Assembly: GCA_947471745.1 (NCBI GenBank)
Contig: CANJKZ010000173.1
Location: 248,001 to 312,000, forward strand
Source: Closterium sp. Naga37s-1
Taxonomy: Eukaryota > Streptophyta > Zygnematophyceae > Desmidiales > Closteriaceae
DNA length: 64,000 bases
Direction of reading: 5' to 3'
Position numbers and translations under genes: made by a program. Below, in pieces: positions 45,901 to 56,888 of the stretch. Within the stretch, counting starts at the first letter, position 1, and each line of letters starts with the position of its first letter. The notes below the pieces were generated by a model. The model had not been told where the DNA came from and did not search any database. It saw only the letters and a program-made list of their open reading frames with translations.

Positions 45901-47938
45901 CACCACCCCCAGCCCCAGCTCCAGTAGTCTCAGCTCCAGAGTCCACAGCACCAGGCTGCGGAGGCGGCGAAGACGGCCGTGGCGGGAAACCCGGGGGGGT
46001 CTCCAAGCGAGGAGTGCAGCGAGTGGTCGCCGTGTCGTCGGCGACGGCGTCACCCCCCTCAGGTGAGTCAGAGGAGTCAGAAGAGATCTCAACTGGCTCA
46101 TCCAAGGGGGGTGGGTCTACCTGGGACACACCTGAGGGAGCAGGACCCTGTGGGGGAAGGGGGTCTACCGGGGGGGGGACTGGTACCAGGAAGAGAGGTG
46201 CGAGAGGGACCGGGTGGGACGCGTGCGGGTGAAGTCGGTAGTAACAGACCGACTCGTCAAAGGTGACATCCTGAGAGGACAGAACACGACGCGAGGCAGG
46301 GTGGTAGAACTGCCAGGGTGGAGCGTCGGTGGGGAAGCCCAGGAAGACACAGCGGAGAGTGCGAGGGGAGAGCTTGCTCGCTTTGGTATCGCGAACAAGG
46401 GAGAGCGCGCCCCAGACCCAAAACGACGACGCATCACCAGGCTGTCCCGTCCAACGGAGTGTGGGCGAGGTCTCTGGAGCAGAGACACGGGGCCAGAGGT
46501 TGAGCTGATGCGCGGCGTATCAGACCGCAAACGGCCACAGGAAAAGGGGAGCAGCCGCATGGATCATGGAGGTACGAGCAACCTCCATGATCCGGCCAAT
46601 GCGACGCTCAGCGATCCCATTTTGCTGCGGAGAGGCCGGAAGCGTGAACGACCGGCGGATGCCCTCATCCTGGCAGAACGTCTCAAGGACGCCAGAGGAG
46701 AACTCACCACCCCTGTCAGAGTGCAGACGCAGGACTGGGAAGTCCTGCTGAAAGCGCTCGTGCAGCTGGAGACGAGTAGCACGGATCCAGCGGATCAAGA
46801 CACCACTGACATCCGCCTTGCGCCGCAAGGGGAAGACTGTGGTGTAGCGTGTGTAGTCGTCAACCACCAGCAGGAAGTAGCGCTCCTGGTCCGTTCCACC
46901 GACGGGGGCCGGGCCCCACACGTCCATGTGGAGAGTCTGCAGAGGAGCACTGGTCGGAGGAAACTCGGAGGAGTGAGGAGCGGCGCGCTGCCGCCCCTCG
47001 ACGCAAGGAAGGCACGGCGGCGCAAGTGAGCGCGGGAGGGGGGGCAGGGTCTCAGGGAGGCCAGTGACCAGGAGCCGGGAGTGCATGCGGCGCAGACGCT
47101 GCAGGGAGGGGTGACCAAGACGGTGGTGCCAGCGCTGAGTCTCGTGCGTGAGTACTCGGCACGAGCAAGACGCAGCTAACTGCCCTGACGCAGACGCTCG
47201 ACTCGACGTAGCTACCTGACCTGACTCAGCCACCTGTGCGGACGCAGTGGTCAGTGTGTACAGACTAGACCCAGGCTGTCGAGTGAACGTAGCCAGGTGA
47301 CGGCCAGTCCGGGAGCATGTACAGATCGCCACACGCTTCCCTCCAGGAATAAAGGTATCAACCCAGACATCCTGAATGGCAGCGTTGCTCACCAAGTTCG
47401 TCGAGAACGTGGGGAGGTGGAGACCTGACAAAGAGCCGGAGGGGACTGCTGCACAAGGGAGGACCGTGGAGGCTCTCGCAACCACTGGGCCCCCAGAGGG
47501 GTCAGCCAGTGAGACTGGGACAGGTGCTGTGAGTGGTGTGACTGTGATGCAATCACGGAAGAAGCAACGTGACGCGCCGGAGTCAAGCGTGAACGTGTGC
47601 AAGACCTCAGCTGAGGCAGGACCTGTGGTAGTAGACGCACTAGCAACTAGAGCGTCGGTAGACTCACGGGCACCTAGAGCTGCAGCAGACTCACTAGCAC
47701 CTGGAGTGGCAGCAGACTCACTAACACCTGGAGTGGCAGCAGACTGACTAACACCTGGAGTGGCAGCAGACTCACTAACACCAAGAGCAGCGGTCTTAAC
47801 AGAACGATAACCTCCACCACCAGGACGACCTCGCTGAATAACCCACTCACGAAGCTGCCGAGGGGTGGGGTCGTCCGGGAGAAGCAGTGCCCGCTGCTGT
47901 CCACCCCTGGCCGCAGCGACTGCCGCGGAAGTGGCCAT
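42929..47938 (-). pseudogene. TE5 pol polyprotein, nearly open, without Gag capsid
   Basis: ATG at 47938 (with an in-frame TGA 15 bases upstream) begins MATSAAVAAARGGQQ and enters a LTPQQLREW-like motif and the protease region (LDSGAS near 47580) within about 120 codons. Integrase has HHRLGHPS, HMDVWGP, SDRGGEF and QQNGIAE. Only two in-frame stops interrupt it: TGA at 46520 (an Arg position) and TAG at 45080. RT and RNase H read openly from about 45079 to TGA at 42929-42931, with YVDDL near 43912 and VDNKAM near 43175. This is the best-preserved pol in the window. Confidence 0.9.
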
Positions 47939-47949
47939 GACAGACAGTG

Positions 47950-48860
47950 ACTGTCAGGAGTAGGTCCAGCACCTCCAGCTCCTACAGCGCCAGCAGCACC
48001 TCCTCCACTCCCAGTAGCACAAGTAGCAGCAGCAGCAGTAGTAACAGCAGCAGGGCGGTTCGGTGGGGGTGGGAGGCCGCACCTCCACCACTCCCAGCAG
48101 TACTCCCTCCAGTAGCAGCAGTAGCAGGGCGGCTCGGGCAGCAGCAGCAGACCGAGCAGCAGCAGCAGCAGCAGTAGCACTAGCTGTAGCAAGTGCAGTA
48201 GTAGGAGCTGCAGCAGTAGCACTAGCTGTAGCAAGTGAAGTAGTAGGAGCTGCAGCAGTAGTACTAGCTGTACCAAGTGAAGTAGTAGGAGCTGCAGCAG
48301 TAGCTTCAGTCAGGAGCAGCTGCAGTAAGTGCTGGAGTAGGAGCTGCAGCAGTAGCACTAGCTGTAGCAGAAGTAGCTTCAGTCAGTACCAGCTGTACCA
48401 AGTGCAGTAGTAGGAGCTGCAGCAGTAGCACTAGCTGTAGCTGGAGTAGCTTCAGTCAATAGTAGCTGTAGCAAGTGCTGGAGTAGGAGCTGCAGCAGTA
48501 GCACTAGCTGTAGCAGCCGTAGCTTAAGTCAGTAGCAGCTGTAGCAAGTGCCGTAGTAGCAGCAGCAGCAGTAGCACTAGCTGTAGCAGCACTAGCTTCA
48601 GTAGCAGCAGCAGTGAGTAGCGCTAGCTGTAACAGGAGTAGCGTCAGTAGCAGCAGCAGTGAGTAGCGCTAGCTGTAGCAGCAGTAGCTTCAGTAGCAGC
48701 AGTAGTGAGTAGCACTAGCTGTAGCAGCACTAGCTTCAGTAGCAGCAGCAGTGAGTAGCACTAGCTGTAGCAGCACTAGCTTCAGTAGCAGCAGCAGTGA
48801 GTAGCACTAGCTGTAGCAGCAGTAGCGTCAGTAGCAGCAGCAGTGACAGCTCGGGCTGGG
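47950..48860 (-). repeat. TE5 leader: (agcagcagtagcactagctgtagc)-type tandem repeat
   Basis: About 0.9 kb of short repeats based on agcagcagtagcactagctgtagc and agtagcttcagt. Read on the element strand the unit would code Ala/Thr/Ser, but no single frame is open throughout, so I treat it as untranslated leader. Confidence 0.65.
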
Positions 48861-49264
48861 CAGCGCGTAGTAGCAGTAGGCGCGCGTGGGCTGTGGGCGT
48901 GCAAACCAGGGGCGCGCAACAGGTGCGTGCTGGGCGGCACTACGAGGAGCGCGCATCAGGTGCGTGCTAGGGGCTGGCGGGCAGCGTGAGTGGCGCGCGC
49001 AGCAGCAGGAACGAGGGGGGGACCGGGCGTAGGGGCTGACGGGCCGCGCGAGAGGCGCACGGGGCAGCTAGGGCTCGGTCAGGGGGGTCGCACGTGACTA
49101 GGAACAGAAAATCGCGTCTAGGCAGAAAAGGGAACCGTCTCGCCTAGGGCACGTTTTCGCATTTCGCGTTTCTCCTAGGGGCGCGACTCGGGCAGCAGGT
49201 CGAAATAGTAGTGGTGGGCCCTTTTAAAATTTCGGTCCTAAGGAGCATTGTGCTCTTAATACCA

Positions 49265-49405
49265 TGTTAGAGTTACTAGCTAGATGAGTGAGTTCGATTA
49301 GGTAAGGGGGAGGGTACAAGGACTATCGAGAGAGATTGTTGTACCCTCTAAGGAAAGAACCCTACACAACCTAGAGTGAAATAAGCAGAACAATATGTTT
49401 TGACA
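49265..49405 (-). repeat. TE5 5' LTR (141 bp)
   Basis: It matches 42542-42683. The TE6 LTR remainder continues directly after it from the duplicated CCTAT. Confidence 0.93.
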
Positions 49406-49430
49406 CCTATCATAACATTAACATTTGACA
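49406..49430 (-). repeat. TE6 3' LTR, inner part
   Basis: cctatcataacattaacatt then tgaca matches the end of 56563-56689, including the second copy of CCTAT. The polypurine complement cacccccata follows. Confidence 0.92.
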
Positions 49431-49630
49431 CACCCCCATAGGCTAAGTGAGGGACACCAGGGCAAGCAAGGTGAAACAAACGGTCACAAGACCAGTCAAG
49501 GCAAGACAAGCTCAGGGTGGATCTCAAGGACACCACACAAATTCCGAGCGCAAGCAAGCGGCCACAAGGCCAGTTCAAGAGTTCACTAGGATATAAATAC
49601 AAAGCACAACAAGCAGAGGAAGCAACAGGA

Positions 49631-52600
49631 CTACAACAACCTAGGGCCTACCTCAACAAGCCCCAACTGCACACAGAACCTGTGGTGGTCACCAAGCGCC
49701 AAGGCCTTGGTGAAGACGTCTGCAGTGTTGGCCTCTGAGGCCACAAAGTACAGGCGTGCCTGGCCGCGTCGCTGCAGCTCTCGCAGGAGGAAGTACCTCA
49801 CGTCAATATGCTTCACTCTGCTCTCCAGTCGAGGCTCTCGACACAGGAGGATCATGGCCTTGTTGTCAGCGTACAAGGTCGGTGCAGAGCGAGGCCGCTC
49901 ACCAAGGTCGGCGAGCAAGAAGGTCAACCAGCGAAGCTCCTGTGCCGCCATGGCACCAGCGTAGATCTCTGCCTCTGCACTGGAAGTAGCCACAGACGAC
50001 GACCGTGTAGACCTCCACGACACAGCACCAGCTCCCAGACTGAAGCAGTAACCCTGAGTCGAGCGCTGAGTCTCCACGTCGTCAGCGTAGGAAGAGTCGC
50101 AGTGACCAGTCAACGCCACTGGCTGAGTCCCTCCAAGCACAAGCCCCATGCCTGATGTAGTCGCCAGGTACTTCGCCACCCTCACAGCAGCTGTCCAGTG
50201 GACAGGACGGTGTCTCCCAGTCGCAACAAAGCAAGAAAGGATGCTGAGGGGAAAGGCGAGGTCCGGTCGAGTACAAGTTATCAGGTACATGAGGCAGCCC
50301 ACCAGCTCTGCGTAGGGTCCACTGGACTCAAAGGGCTCGTCAGGAAAGGGGCCCGTGAGTCTGTGGTCAACAGCAAGAGGAGTGGGCTGAGTGGTGGAGA
50401 ACTGGAAGTCGAACCGCCGAAGGACCTGCTGCACCATGTGTGACTGCGTCAGTGTGATGGTGCGAGCGGCTCTGTCCCGGGTGATCTGCAAGCCAAGGTA
50501 ACGCTGCAGCTCACCCAGGTCAGTGCACTTGTGTCTCTTCTGCAGTTCGGACTTCACCTGAGCCAGGGCTGCCCTGTCTGCTGTAGCAAACACCAAGTCG
50601 TCGACGTAGACAAGGATAAAGAAAGGAGTAGAACCCGCTCGAACAAACAGCGACGGGTCGGCGGAGGACGGGCTGAACCCAAGGTCACGAAGCGTGGAGC
50701 GAAGAGTGTCGTGCCACTCACGGGGCAACTGGCGGAGACCGTAGACTGGCCGTCTCAGGCTCCACTAGGTCCCAGGTGGGAAGGTGTCAGTGAAGCCAGG
50801 AGGGCGGCGCAGCCAGATCTCCTCGTGTAGTCGGCCCTGGAGAAACGCAGTAGAGAAGTCAAGGGAGTGCAGCTCGTAGTCTCGCTGCGCTGCTATGTGG
50901 AGTAACACCCGAAGAGTAGTCATCTTCGGGGTCGGGGCGAAGGTCTGGAAGAAGTCAACTCCCTCACGCTGACTGAAGCCCCTAGCCACGTAGCGCGCCT
51001 TGAACATCGGCGGTGCTCCAAGCGGCCGCTTCACCTTGAAGAGCCACATGCCATCGAGTACGTTCGCCCTGGGAGGGGGAACTGCGTCGACGTAGGTGCC
51101 TGTAGATCTCCAAGACGCCAACTCTGAGTCCATAGCCGCTTTCCACTGAGAGGCCCACGCCCCTGACACTGCCTCGCGGTAAGTACGAGGAGTCGGTATG
51201 TCAAGGGCGTCGGGGTCTCCCTCAGGGGAGAGCAGCATGGCACACACAGAGGGAGAAGCGGCTGCCCAGTACTCCAGCTCAGACTCTCTGTCCTCTAGGA
51301 CGTCACAGCCAAGGGCAAACTCACCCCCGACGGACAGAGGACGGTAGGGAGGAGCTGGCACCACACGGGTGGCGTAGTCAAGGCGGCTGGCGGCAGCAAA
51401 CTCAGCGACAGCGGCAGTAAGAGCAGAGACCGACGACGGAGGGAAACGAGAGTCGGTGACAAGAGTGGCGAGGACACGTGCGGCAACAGGACGAACAGTG
51501 CGGTAGTAGTCAGTGATAGGAGTGGGGAGGGCTGGGAGAGAGGACGGAGGAGGAGACGGGAGAACGGACACAGGAGAAGGAGAACGACGACGAGACGTAC
51601 AAAGGAGGGCAGTGTGGAGGTCAGTAACAGGGGACGAGTGACGAGCACGCGGAGGACAACGAGTGATCAAGTCGTGACGGACCGAAGGAGGAGGAGACTG
51701 AGGAGGAGGAGAAGACCAGACCGCCGGACGGTCGTCAGGAGGAGGCAACGGAGGAACAAACACAGGAGGAGACTGGGAGCGGACAGGAGGAGAGGAGGAA
51801 AAGCCAAGGGCCCGCAGGCCACTCACAGGTGGGAACAACTGCCGCTCCAGGGGAAACTGCGGTGGCGGCTGCGGCTGCTGCAGCTGCGACTGCGGCGGCG
51901 GCTGCGGCTGCTGCTGCTGCGGCTGCGGCGGCGGCTGCGGCTGCTACTGCTGCTGCTGCTGCCGCTGCTGCTCCAGAAGGTCCAGCACCCGCAGCTCCTG
52001 CCGCTCCCGCTCCAACCGCTCCTGCTCCTCATGCTCACGCCGACGGGCAGCCTGGAGACGCGTGTCGTGGCGGTGGGGAGGCGGAGTGGACTCCGCAGAA
52101 CCAGGGTCTCCAGCTCCAGTCTCCTCAGACTCAGCACCCCCAGAACCAACACCTCCAGTGTCAGGACCCCCAACTCCAGCACCCCCAGAACTAGCACCTC
52201 CAGTGCTAGCACCTCCAACTCCAGCACCCCCAGAACTAGCACCACCTGCGCCAGCACCTCCAGCTCCAGCACCCCCAGAGCTAGCACCACCTGCGCCAGC
52301 ACCTCCAACTCCAGCACCCCCAGAACTAGCACCACCTGCGCCAGCACCTCCAGCTCCAGCACCCCCAGCACCCCGCGACCGAGCACCCCCAGACCGAGCA
52401 CCGCCAGCGGCTGCACCTCCAGCTCCAACACCAACCGAGTCCACAGTAGCCTGTCGCGGAAGTGCCGAAGGCTGCTAAGGGGACTGTGAGGAGGACTGCG
52501 GGGAGGGAGACGCTACCTGACGCGCGACCGAGGGTAGAGGGGTAGCGTGGGACACACCAGACGGGGCAGGACCAGGGGGGGGCGGGGGTACCGGAGGAGC

Positions 52601-55600
52601 GGGAGCAGGAGGAGGAGAGGGTGCGAGGAAAAGAGGGGGAGGGGGGTACCGGGAGACCTCGACAGGGGTACCGGGTGTAGTAGGACACGGAATCGTCGAA
52701 CCTGACGTCACGGGAGTCGAGGAACTGGTGGAGGGGCGGGTGGTAAAAGGACCAGTCAGCAGAGTCGACCGGGAAACCAAGGAAGACATAGTCGACGGCG
52801 CGTGCCGAGAGCTTGTCCGCAGAGGTGTCGCGGACTTGCGCAAGGCAGCCCCAGACTCGAAAGGCCGACCCAACACCAGGGGAACCAGTCCAAAGACTAG
52901 TCGGTGAAACCTCGGGCCGCGAGACACGCGGCTGGAGGTTCAGCTGGTGTGCGGCGTAGCGAACCGCATGGGGCCACAGAAAATGGGGCGCACGGGCATG
53001 GATCATGGACGTGCGGGCGATGTCCATGACCAAGCCTATGCGGCGCTCAGCAACCCCATTCTGCTGTGGGGACTCTGGCAGCGTCCAGGACTGGGTGATG
53101 CCCTGTTCGCCGCAGAATCCGCCGAGAATGCCGGAGCGAAACTCGCCCCCACGGTCGGAGTGGAGACAACTAACTCGACGACCACGAGTGCCCTCAGTGG
53201 CTAGAAGCCACCTGATCAGCGTAGCAGTCACCTCGGACTTCTTCGCAAGAGGGAACACTGTGGTGTACCTGGAGAAGTCGTCCACGACCACCAGAAAGTA
53301 ACGCTCCCTCCCAGACCCCTGCGTCGGGGCAGGGCCCCAGACGTCCAAGTGGAGAGTCTCGAAGGGAGTGGTGGCCGGACGAAGGGAGGAGGAGTGGGGA
53401 GTGGCGCGTAAGCGACCGGCGACGCACGGAGAGCAAGGAGGGGCAAGCGAGAGAGGGAGCGACGGGAAGGTGCGTGGGAGACCTGTGACTAGTCCCTGAC
53501 TGAGCATGCCAGGAAGGCGAGGGATCGACGGGTGGCCAAGACGGTGGTGCCACAGGACGGTGCGGTGGGCGAGAGAGCGACAGGAGCAAGACGCAGCGAC
53601 TGGACTGGACACAGCGACCGGACTGGACACGACTACCTGGCTAGACACAGCAACTGGACTGGGGACCTGGGCCGGAGGGGACGCAACGACCTGAGCGGAG
53701 GACGCGACCGGGGAGCGCTCGGTGTGGAGAACGTAGAGACTAGAGCGGGGCTCCCTGGTGAACGTAGCCAGAACAGCACCTGTGGTAGCGTCAGTACAGA
53801 CTGCAGTCCGCCCACCCCTTACGAAGGTAACCGTGATCCCCCTGTCCTGGAGGTATCCAACACCCACCAAGTTCCGAGTGAACGAGGGGATGTGGAGGCC
53901 GCGCAGGACACCAGAGGGGACCACAGGGCACGGGAGGGTGGTGGAGCTACGCGCAACGGCTGGTCCAGAGGTAGGATCAGCCAGAGCCACTGACACAGGA
54001 GTGAGGAGTGGCATAAGGGTCGTGTGGTCGCGGAAGAAGCACTGAGACGCGCCCGAGTCCAGCGTGAACGACAGAGAGGCCTCAGCCGGAGGGTCACCTG
54101 ACCCAGTCGCTACACAAGCACCTAGAGCAGCAACACAAGCACCTAAGCTAGACAGGCACAAGGCTACACTAGCAGGAGGCAAGCAGGCTAAACTACGAAC
54201 ACGCGAGCACACAGATCCCTCAGCACTAAAGTCAGCATCAACATACAAAGCATGCTGACGCGCATCGTCCATGGACAAATCAAAGACATCAATCTTACGG
54301 GTTAACAGACGAGACCAGCGAGGCGTGACCGCCAGGGGGCCCCAACGATCCCGGTAGAGGTCGTCGAGGCGGCGGAAGCACCGCGCGGCAGAGTGGTCGT
54401 CGCGACCACAGAGACAGGGGCTGCCCGGCCCGGTGAGGCACCAGTGGGTGCAGGGGCCAGCGTCACGGCGAGGGGGGCGAGGGGCCCAGCTGGAAGAGCT
54501 GCTGCTGCGGCTGGTGCTCCCAGGGCCTCCCGGACCCCACTGCGGCGGGGGACCCCAGTGCTGCTGCGGACCCCACTGCAGCAGGGGCCCCCACTACTGG
54601 AACTGCTGCGGTGCCTGCTGCTGCTGCTGTCCCTGCTGCTGCTGCTGTCCCTGCTGTGGCTGGTGCTGCTGTGGCTGCTGCTGCTGGGGGGCAGCACCCC
54701 CACCGGTCGGGCCACCACCTGTGAGTGGACCTGTCTGTCCTGCGCCTCCTCCAAGGCCCCCTCCCCCTGGTGCACCACCGCCGCCGCCGCCGCCGCCGCC
54801 TCCACCACCACCGCCGCTCCCACCTCCACCGCCCCCTCCACCGCCACCTCCTCCGCCCCCACCTCCCCCCTTCCCGCCCTTCTTGCCACTCTTGCCCCGT
54901 TTCTGCCAGTCTGCGGCAGAAACGGCAGCGGTGTCCGCAGAGACCGACACAGCAGCAGAAGCGCGGGTAGTGGTGAAAGTGGGAAGCTGAGGGGCGGCAC
55001 ACCCCGCAAAGAGACGGGGGGCCACCGCATCAGTGGCGGAGGCAACGGTGAGGAGGCTGCTCTCGATGGTCCCGAGAGCAGTCTGAAGGAGGTCTATAGT
55101 GAGTTCAGTGGGGTGCTTCTGAAGAAGCGCGTCGCGGGCAGTGGCAAGGCGGTCAGGGAGGCGGGTGACTAACCAGTGCACAGTGAGCCACATGGGGGGG
55201 GGAGCAACAAGGAGCTGTGCGTCGGTACAGGCCGAACGAAAACCGGCGTCAAGCGAGCGGAGGTGAGTCACTAGGTCGGAAACAGTCGCAAACGAGCCTA
55301 GGTCGGGAAACACGAACGGCATGAGGAGGCGACTGAGGGAGGCGGAGGAGGGGGTGGAATAGCGAGCCACAATAGCATCCCAAACCCCCTTGGCTGTCTC
55401 CACCTGGTCAAAGTGAGCGGCCTCAGTCGGGGGGAGAAGCTCCGATAGCGTGAGGGCGGCGGCCGCGTCACGAGAGAGCCACACGTCCCGAGCCAGGACC
55501 CGACGGTCGTAGTCCGCCTGGGCCGTAGGAGTCGGCTCCGGGGCGGTCGGCAGGGCGGCGGGGGACGGGGGTGCCGCGAGAGCACCCGACGCGTGGGCCC

Positions 55601-55727
55601 ACAGAGTGGCGCCGTCCTGACGCTGGCTGGTGAGGAAACGTGTGGTCTGGCGCTGCCAGGTACCGAACTCGATCGGGCGTCCCTCAGCATCGAAACGGAG
55701 GCGACGGGCCTCCATAGCGGAGCCCAT
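49631..55727 (-). pseudogene. TE6 gag-pol with four in-frame TAG codons
   Basis: ATG 55727 opens a capsid-like Gag (MGSAMEARRLRFDAEGRPIE) diverged from TE1, then a Gly run (about 54880-54760) and a Gln-rich part. Next come a zinc knuckle C-X13-C-X4-H-X4-C (near 54450), protease LDSGAS (near 54060), integrase (HLDVWGP, SDRGGEF, QQNGVAE) and RT/RNase H (YVDDL near 50610). TAG codons at 54594, 52475, 51944 and 50765 all fall at Gln positions judged by neighbouring CAG repeats or homologues. One frame change lies near 52680. The frame ends at TAG 49631-49633. This many lesions beside identical LTRs means it was probably already defective when it moved. Confidence 0.9.
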
Positions 55728-56562
55728 GCTAGAGGCGACTGGAGCACGGCGGAGGCGGAGCTAAGAACGAGGAGGAAAACTACGGAAGGCTAGGGACGCC
55801 AGCGGGGAAACCGACGAGAGACAGTCGGCGAGAAAATAGTCGTGGGGCGGGGCTCTAACCGAACCTAGGTGGCGCTACCGGAGGGAAGAGCGGCTGCCAG
55901 CCGCTGAGCCGGGAGCCAAGTGCAGTATGAATGGCGTGGGACCGGTGCACAGGTGAAGGGGAGAGAGATGCAGTAAGCGCACAGAGTGATGCGGTAAGTG
56001 TACGCAGGTGTGCGGTAAGCGCACGCAGGTGTGTGGTAAGTGTACGCAGGTGTGCGGTAAGCGCACGCAGGTGTGCGGTGAGTGCACGCAGGTGTGTGGT
56101 AAGTGCATGCAGGTGTGCGGGAAGCGCACACAGAGTGATGCGGTAAGTGCACGCAGGTGTGCGGTAAGCGCACGCAGGTGTGCGGTAAGTGCACGCAGGT
56201 GTGCGGTAAGCTCACGCTGGTGTGCGGGAAGCGTTGACGGAGGAGGGCGCGCGACAGGCGGAGGGGAGGGCACGCGACGGTCTAAGGAGGGCGCGCGACG
56301 GTTGAGGAGGGCGCGCGACGGTTGAGGAGGGCGCACGGCGGTCTAAGGAGGGCGCACGACGGTTTTGGAGGGCGCGCAACGGTGGGGGAGGGCGCGCGGA
56401 GGTCTAAGGAGGGCGCGCGACAGGCTGGACAGCGCGGGAGGGCGCGGGCTAGGCGCGAGGAGGGCGCGGAGGGCGCGGAGGGCGCGAGAGCACGGAGGGC
56501 GCGTAGGGCGCGGAGGCTAGCTAAAAAAAAACGAACGAGGATCTAACCTACTCGTGATACCA
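55728..56562 (-). repeat. TE6 5' leader with 22-bp tandem repeats
   Basis: About ten to twelve units of gtgcggtaagcgcacgcaggt and variants at 55990-56225 are followed by ggagggcgcgcgacggt-type repeats (56240-56450). No gene is seen. Confidence 0.75.
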
Positions 56563-56689
56563 TCTCAGAATAGGAATGCAACGGAATACTTGGGATTAGG
56601 GTTTGCAAGCATACAAATAGGAGTCCTACAAATGTTGTACCCTCTAGGGAGTGCCTCACTGCAGCCTATCATAACATTAACATTTGACA
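56563..56689 (-). repeat. TE6 5' LTR (127 bp)
   Basis: TCTCAGAATAGG...CATTTGACA on plus. Target duplication tgcac follows at 56690-56694. Confidence 0.94.
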
Positions 56690-56888
56690 TGCACTCACTT
56701 GTGGAGCACCAGGTGGTTTAGGTGCACCCACCCAGGTCCGCATCTACCACTCGAAAGCATTCAATTGGAAGGGTGTTATGCACCGGAAAATATGGTACAA
56801 TACATGCTAGACAACTTCTACTAAACACTCACAGCAACGCACTCAAGAGATCACCACCGCACAGCACCGCAACACACCGCCTCGCCCC

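Larger units (their letters stand above)
42542..49405 (-). mobile_element. TE5: Ty1/copia element inserted in the TE6 3' LTR
   Basis: LTRs at 42542-42683 (142 bp) and 49265-49405 (141 bp), TGTTAG...TTTGACA, differ by about two substitutions and one G-run indel. Target duplication CCTAT is at 42537-42541 and 49406-49410. The primer-site complement gctcttaatacca is at 49252-49264. RT and RNase H are fully open. The Gag region lacks both the capsid-like part and the zinc knuckle. Confidence 0.95.
42435..56689 (-). mobile_element. TE6: Ty1/copia element with TG...GA LTR ends, carrying TE5
   Basis: The 5' LTR is 56563-56689. The 3' LTR is split by TE5 into 42435-42541 and 49406-49430. Target duplication TGCAC lies at 42430-42434 and 56690-56694. 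The two LTRs are identical over 127 bp by eye, so insertion is very recent. On the element strand the LTR starts TGTCA and ends CTGAGA, a non-canonical TG...GA end, followed by the primer site TGGTATCACGAG (56562-56551). It lies between the upstream region of the EGF-like gene and the 3' end of CCT3. Confidence 0.95.
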
